From the NCBI GenBank assembly GCA_029974925.1, contig JARKQH010000177.1, positions 1 to 44,969 on the forward strand: a stretch of DNA of 44,969 nt. The letters are read 5' to 3'. This stretch comes from Verrucomicrobiota bacterium. GTDB taxonomy: Bacteria; Verrucomicrobiota; Verrucomicrobiia; Limisphaerales; UBA8199. The notes beneath the pieces were generated by a model that saw nothing but the letters and a program-made list of their open reading frames with translations, was not told where the DNA came from and ran no database searches. Each line of letters begins with the position of its first letter. Positions within the stretch are counted from its first letter, which is position 1. Shown here in pieces: positions 42,295 to 44,969 of the stretch. The position numbers and the translations under genes were made by a program.

Positions 42295-43629
42295 TCAGTG
42301 CTGGCGGGTGCAGATTTGCCTGATGGCGTCGCAGACGAAGGCGACGTCGGCCTCCGTCATGTCCGGATAAAGCGGCAGCGTGATGATTTCCGGGTAAAGG
42401 GATGCCGCCACGGGGAAATCCCCCGGCAGGTAGCCGTAGGTGTCACGGTAGTAAGGATGCATGTGGAGCGGCAGCCAGTGGACGGAGGTGCCGATGCCGC
42501 GTTGGTGCAGCTCCCGGATGAACTGGGCGCGGTCCAGATGGAGTTTGTCGAGCCGCAGCCGGATGACGTAAAGGTGCCAGGAGTGGATGCGATCAGGCTG
42601 CTCGCGGGGCGTGATGACTTCCTCAACCCGGTCCAATAATTCGGAGTAGCGCGCGGCCAAAGCAGCGCGGCGGTGGTGCAGCGTGTCTGCCTTGCGGAGC
42701 TGGTGGATGCCGATCGCCGAGGCGATGTCGGTGAGGTTGTATTTGTAGCCGGGAGCGATGATTTCGTAATACCAGGAGCCTTCGGCGGTAAACCGTTTCC
42801 AGGCATCGCGGGAAATGCCATGCAGGGACATGATGCGCATGCGATCGGCATGGTCATCGTTGTTGGTGCAGGCCATGCCGCCTTCGCCGGTGGTGATGGT
42901 CTTGTTTGCGTAAAAAGAGAAACAACTGATGTCGGCGGCGGCGCCAACGGGCGCCCAGGTGTCGGAGGGCGGAGGGCGCAGGGCGGAGGGCGAAGGTTGG
43001 GGGCTGAAACTTGAAACCTGAAAACCGGCAGGATGATTCATCACTGGCGATTGGCCGCAGACCCGTTCTTGCTGGTCCGTAGCGGGGAGTCCAAGGTCCT
43101 TGGCCTGTGGCCCAGGGTCTGCAGTCCGGTAGTAAGCCGGGCAGCAGTGAGCGGCGTCCTCGATAATTTTCAGATGGTATTGTTTGGCGAGTCGCTGAAC
43201 GCCGGCCATGTCGCCGATCTGCCCGCCGTAGTGGACGGGCATAATGGCAACCACTTCACGGCCGGCGGCGAGTTCGGCCTGAATGCGGCGCTCGGCATCA
43301 GCGATATCGAGGTTGAAATCCTCGGCGCGGCAATCGGCGAGCACGGGCCGGGCGCCGAAATAGCGGACAACCTCGGCGGTGGCGGCAAAGGTCATGGTAG
43401 GCACCAGCACGCCCTGCCCCGCTTTGAGTCCGATGGCTTCCAGCGCCAGGTGCAGCGCCGCCGTGCAGGAGTTGAGCGCGACGGCGTGCTTTTGCCTGAG
43501 GTAGGCGGCGAACTCCTTTTCGAATTGCTTGGTCCGCGGGCCCGTGGTGAGCCAGCCGCCCTTGAGCGTTTCGACCACTTCGGCGATCTCTTCGGGGCCG
43601 ACGCTGGGTTTGTAAAAAGGGATTTTCAA
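42295..43629 (-). CDS. DegT/DnrJ/EryC1-type sugar aminotransferase with a repeat-derived insertion
   Basis: This 444-residue PLP enzyme has KIPFYKPSVGPEE at the start, SCTAALHLALEAIG, IIEDAAHCCPAYYR, and the PLP lysine K243 in FSFYANKTITTGEGGM. The C-terminal substrate region has GISRDAWKRF, YKYNLTDIASAIG and GIGTSVHWLPLHMHPYY. These are normal for sugar 4- or 3-aminotransferases, which would aminate the keto sugar made by the CapD-type enzyme. The family is usually about 370-390 residues. Here about 55-60 residues (169-228) are inserted between the His and the DISCFSFY segment. They are Pro/Ser/Gln-rich (FQVSSFSPQPSPSALRPPPS) and come from short DNA repeats. The insertion is in a loop and leaves all catalytic residues. 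The start is TTG. Confidence 0.88.
   Translation of the reverse strand: MKIPFYKPSVGPEEIAEVVETLKGGWLTTGPRTKQFEKEFAAYLRQKHAVALNSCTAALHLALEAIGLKAGQGVLVPTMTFAATAEVVRYFGARPVLADCRAEDFNLDIADAERRIQAELAAGREVVAIMPVHYGGQIGDMAGVQRLAKQYHLKIIEDAAHCCPAYYRTADPGPQAKDLGLPATDQQERVCGQSPVMNHPAGFQVSSFSPQPSPSALRPPPSDTWAPVGAAADISCFSFYANKTITTGEGGMACTNNDDHADRMRIMSLHGISRDAWKRFTAEGSWYYEIIAPGYKYNLTDIASAIGIHQLRKADTLHHRRAALAARYSELLDRVEEVITPREQPDRIHSWHLYVIRLRLDKLHLDRAQFIRELHQRGIGTSVHWLPLHMHPYYRDTYGYLPGDFPVAASLYPEIITLPLYPDMTEADVAFVCDAIRQICTRQH
42946..43125. repeat. In-frame mosaic of short repeats inside the aminotransferase gene
   Basis: On the minus strand the block contains CAGGTTTCAAGTTTCAG, then a tandem CCCTCCGCCCTGCGCCCTCC, then CCTCCG. 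It also has the words CTACGGACC and CCAATCGCCAGTGATGAATC. The first two motifs recur at 43855-43975 or 44800-44880. It codes for the extra 55-60 residues of the aminotransferase. Confidence 0.65.
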
Positions 43630-43983
43630 AATGGAAAAGCGGGAGACAGGAACTGAATGATGGAGTCAGGGACGAGTCTTCTGTGGAACCACCATTCGGC
43701 TAACGATTGCCAACGTTGACTACTGAGACCTTTTCGCTTTACGTTCGGGCCGCGTTTGAGCATCCGTTCGGAGTCGCTCGGCAATCACGCCAGTTCGTTC
43801 CCTGCGTCATTCTATCAACGGACACGTCGTTAAACAGGGGCAAACGCGACCGGTGGCCAGAAAGGGGTCCGTAGCCAATGGTCAGTCGTCCGCAGTCCGA
43901 AGCACCTGCACCCAGTCCCCATTCAAATTTCAGGTTTCATCCCTCATCCTTGAATCCCTGCTTTCCGCATGCTGCTTTGCCCC
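43630..43983. repeat. Gene-free gap containing the same mosaic of short repeats
   Basis: These 354 bases have no supported gene. From about 43855 to 43975 the plus strand has GGGTCCGTAGCCAATGGTCA, GTCCGCAGTCCG, AAATTTCAGGTTTCATCC and CCCTCATCCTTGAATCC. The words GGTCCGTAGC and CAGGTTTCA are shared with the block inside the aminotransferase gene, and CCCTCATCCTT with the block inside the YdcF-like gene. The part from 43630 to 43850 is AT-richer and may hold the promoter of the aminotransferase gene, but no clear boxes were found. Confidence 0.55.
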
Positions 43984-44969
43984 TCACATCCATCCCCGCA
44001 GTTTGTACCAGGCCATGCCGAGATACTCATGCATGGTTTCGGAAAACTGAAGGTAACTGCTGGGAGTGGGGATGAGGTTGACCAGTTCCCGGTGCCAGGG
44101 AAGCTCGCGGTCAACGATCCGGAAATCCGTCGGGGCGGGCACAAACTCAATGGTGGGACAGTGTTTCCTGAAGACCCCCATGGACCGGGGCATGTGGAGG
44201 GCGGAGGTGACCAGGAGAATGCGGTGGAAGCCTTGCTCCTTGAGCATGGATTCGAGGTTGGCAGCGTGTTCGCGGGTGTTGCGGGAGGCCGATTCCTGGA
44301 CGATGGCATCTCGCGGCACGCCCAAGTTCGTGAGCAGCTCGGCCATGATATCAGAACCGGGCTGCAGACCGATGCCGCCTGTGGCGATGCCGGAAGTGCA
44401 AAGGATTTTGGGCGCCCAGCCGGTCCGGAACAGATGGGCTCCGTAAAGCACACGGTCTCCGGCTTCGGCCACCTCGACCGTCGTGCGCGGAGGGAGTTTG
44501 GGCCAGGTCCCACCCCCCAGCACGAGGATGCAGTCGGCGCGAACTGAAGGATGAGGGGTGGGACCTGAATCCTGAGGATTCAGCGGCGGCCGCGAGTCGG
44601 GAGTCGCAGCCCCAATCACTGACGCCTGGTCGCTGACCTCTGACGGGCGCTCCAAGGTATTTGCTCCATGGTCCATCGCCTCCGCCAAAGGCGGATACTG
44701 GCGTTCGAGGTGGCGAGTGAGGACACCGACGAGCCAGCCATTGCCGCAGAGGAGGAGGACGGCCAGGGCGGACCAGAAGCAGAGCGCAGCCAGGAGCTCG
44801 GAGCGGGGGGCGCGGAGCGAGGAGCACACTTCCAAGCGAGGAAGGATGGGGCCTGAAACCTGCGGAGGTGAACCGACGGCGGTCTGGGCCATGCGGGCGC
44901 GGCGGCGGAACACGGCCGAGGCAAGCAGAAGCAAGATCGCGATCGAGGTCGGATAAAGCAGCTTCAGCA
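43984..44969 (-). CDS. YdcF/ElyC (DUF218)-family membrane protein, 5' end outside window, with repeat-derived insertions
   Basis: The frame is open to the right edge; upstream codons read LKLLYPTSIAILLLLASAVF, a membrane helix, so the start lies outside. The DUF218 domain is recognisable: ADCILVLGGGTWP, EAGDRVLYGAHLFRTG, GVPRDAIVQESASRNTREHA, ILLVTSALHMPRSMGVFRKH. The second membrane helix is LAALCFWSALAVLLLCGNGW. Family members act at the inner membrane in envelope polysaccharide or cell-wall metabolism (ElyC-like). Two extra segments interrupt the usual layout. One lies between the two helices (VGSPPQVSGPILPRLEVCSS, then LRAPRSE). The other, about 45 residues, lies between LERQYPPL and ADCILVLGGG (RPSEVSDQASVIGAATPDSR, PPLNPQDSGPTPHPSV). 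Both derive from the short-repeat mosaic described for the neighbouring gap. Confidence 0.85.
   Translation of the reverse strand, partial: LKLLYPTSIAILLLLASAVFRRRARMAQTAVGSPPQVSGPILPRLEVCSSLRAPRSELLAALCFWSALAVLLLCGNGWLVGVLTRHLERQYPPLAEAMDHGANTLERPSEVSDQASVIGAATPDSRPPLNPQDSGPTPHPSVRADCILVLGGGTWPKLPPRTTVEVAEAGDRVLYGAHLFRTGWAPKILCTSGIATGGIGLQPGSDIMAELLTNLGVPRDAIVQESASRNTREHAANLESMLKEQGFHRILLVTSALHMPRSMGVFRKHCPTIEFVPAPTDFRIVDRELPWHRELVNLIPTPSSYLQFSETMHEYLGMAWYKLRGWM
44536..44670. repeat. Short-repeat mosaic inside the YdcF-like gene (second insertion)
   Basis: On the minus strand it contains GAGGTCAGCGACCAGGCGTC, CAGTGATTGG, GACTCCCGACTCGCGG, CTGAATCCTCAGGATTCAGG and CCCCTCATCCTTCAG. CCCTCATCCTT is also in the gap at 43855-43975. 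Confidence 0.55.
44795..44885. repeat. Short-repeat mosaic inside the YdcF-like gene (first insertion)
   Basis: On the minus strand it contains CGCAGGTTTCAGGCCCCATC, then CTTCC and a tandem CTCCTCGCTCCGCGCC...GCTCCGAG. CAGGTTTCA and the tandem CTCCGC-type words are shared with the aminotransferase insertion. Confidence 0.55.

Noticed and set aside
1-44969. CRISPR arrays, tRNA or rRNA genes, insertion sequences
   Set aside because: Looked for regularly spaced repeats, cloverleaf arms with a GTTCNANNC T-loop and transposase motifs in the gaps; none was convincing by eye. A tRNAscan or Infernal run would settle this.

Overview
The window looks like chromosomal DNA from a GC-rich Verrucomicrobiota, most likely of the Limisphaerales/Pedosphaeraceae type. 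This is inferred from gene content, not from a marker gene. The indications are two very large secreted LamG proteins (one with autotransporter-type beta-strand repeats), a pseudopilin-type secreted protein with the usual [25 protein letters not shown]-like start, C-termini of the 'YYRL/FYRL' kind, a sialate O-acetylesterase, ceramidase-like and Gfo/Idh/MocA enzymes, WYL regulation, and few clear Shine-Dalgarno sites. No rRNA, tRNA, CRISPR array, transposase or phage structural gene was seen by eye.

Layout. 1-8.6 kb (mostly +): the 3' end of a sialate O-acetylesterase, a DUF885 metallopeptidase-like protein, then on the minus strand an alginate-export-like outer-membrane barrel and a small HTH protein, then on the plus strand a ceramidase-family protein, a sugar-phosphate isomerase/epimerase-like protein and a Gfo/Idh/MocA oxidoreductase closed by a terminator. 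8.9-13.3 kb (+): a WYL regulator, a LolC/E-LolD pair whose reading frames overlap, and an unknown coiled-coil protein. 13.3-16.0 kb (-): a fused nucleotidyltransferase/galactokinase-like enzyme whose stop codon shares a CTAG palindrome with the stop of its convergent neighbour. 16.4-22.5 kb: a small EF-hand protein, an FAD oxidoreductase, a zinc-ribbon-like protein, a decayed LamG gene, a UreF-like protein, an unknown secreted protein and a secreted protein with an odd 5' end.

22.8-27.0 kb (-): a compact three-gene operon for serine palmitoyltransferase, an NAD-dependent epimerase/reductase and an AUR1-like PAP2 membrane protein. I read this as a bacterial sphingolipid operon. About 0.8 kb upstream, pointing the same way, is a three-unit direct repeat of 11-bp period that resembles a Pho box. 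Together with the ceramidase-like gene at 5.2 kb, this suggests that this lineage makes and remodels sphingolipids, possibly in response to phosphate.

27.1-35.5 kb: an M20 peptidase (+), then on the minus strand a LamG/autotransporter-repeat protein, an overlapping pseudopilin-like protein and a LamG/TSP3-like/BNR propeller protein. 36.0-45.0 kb (-): a polysaccharide cluster with a YdcF-like protein (running off the window), a DegT aminotransferase, an unusual phosphoglycosyl transferase fusion, a CapD/WbpM-type dehydratase, a WbpP/TviC-type epimerase and a membrane-anchored TPR protein. Two proteins of this cluster carry extra in-frame segments made of the same mosaic of short low-complexity repeats that also fills the gap between them.
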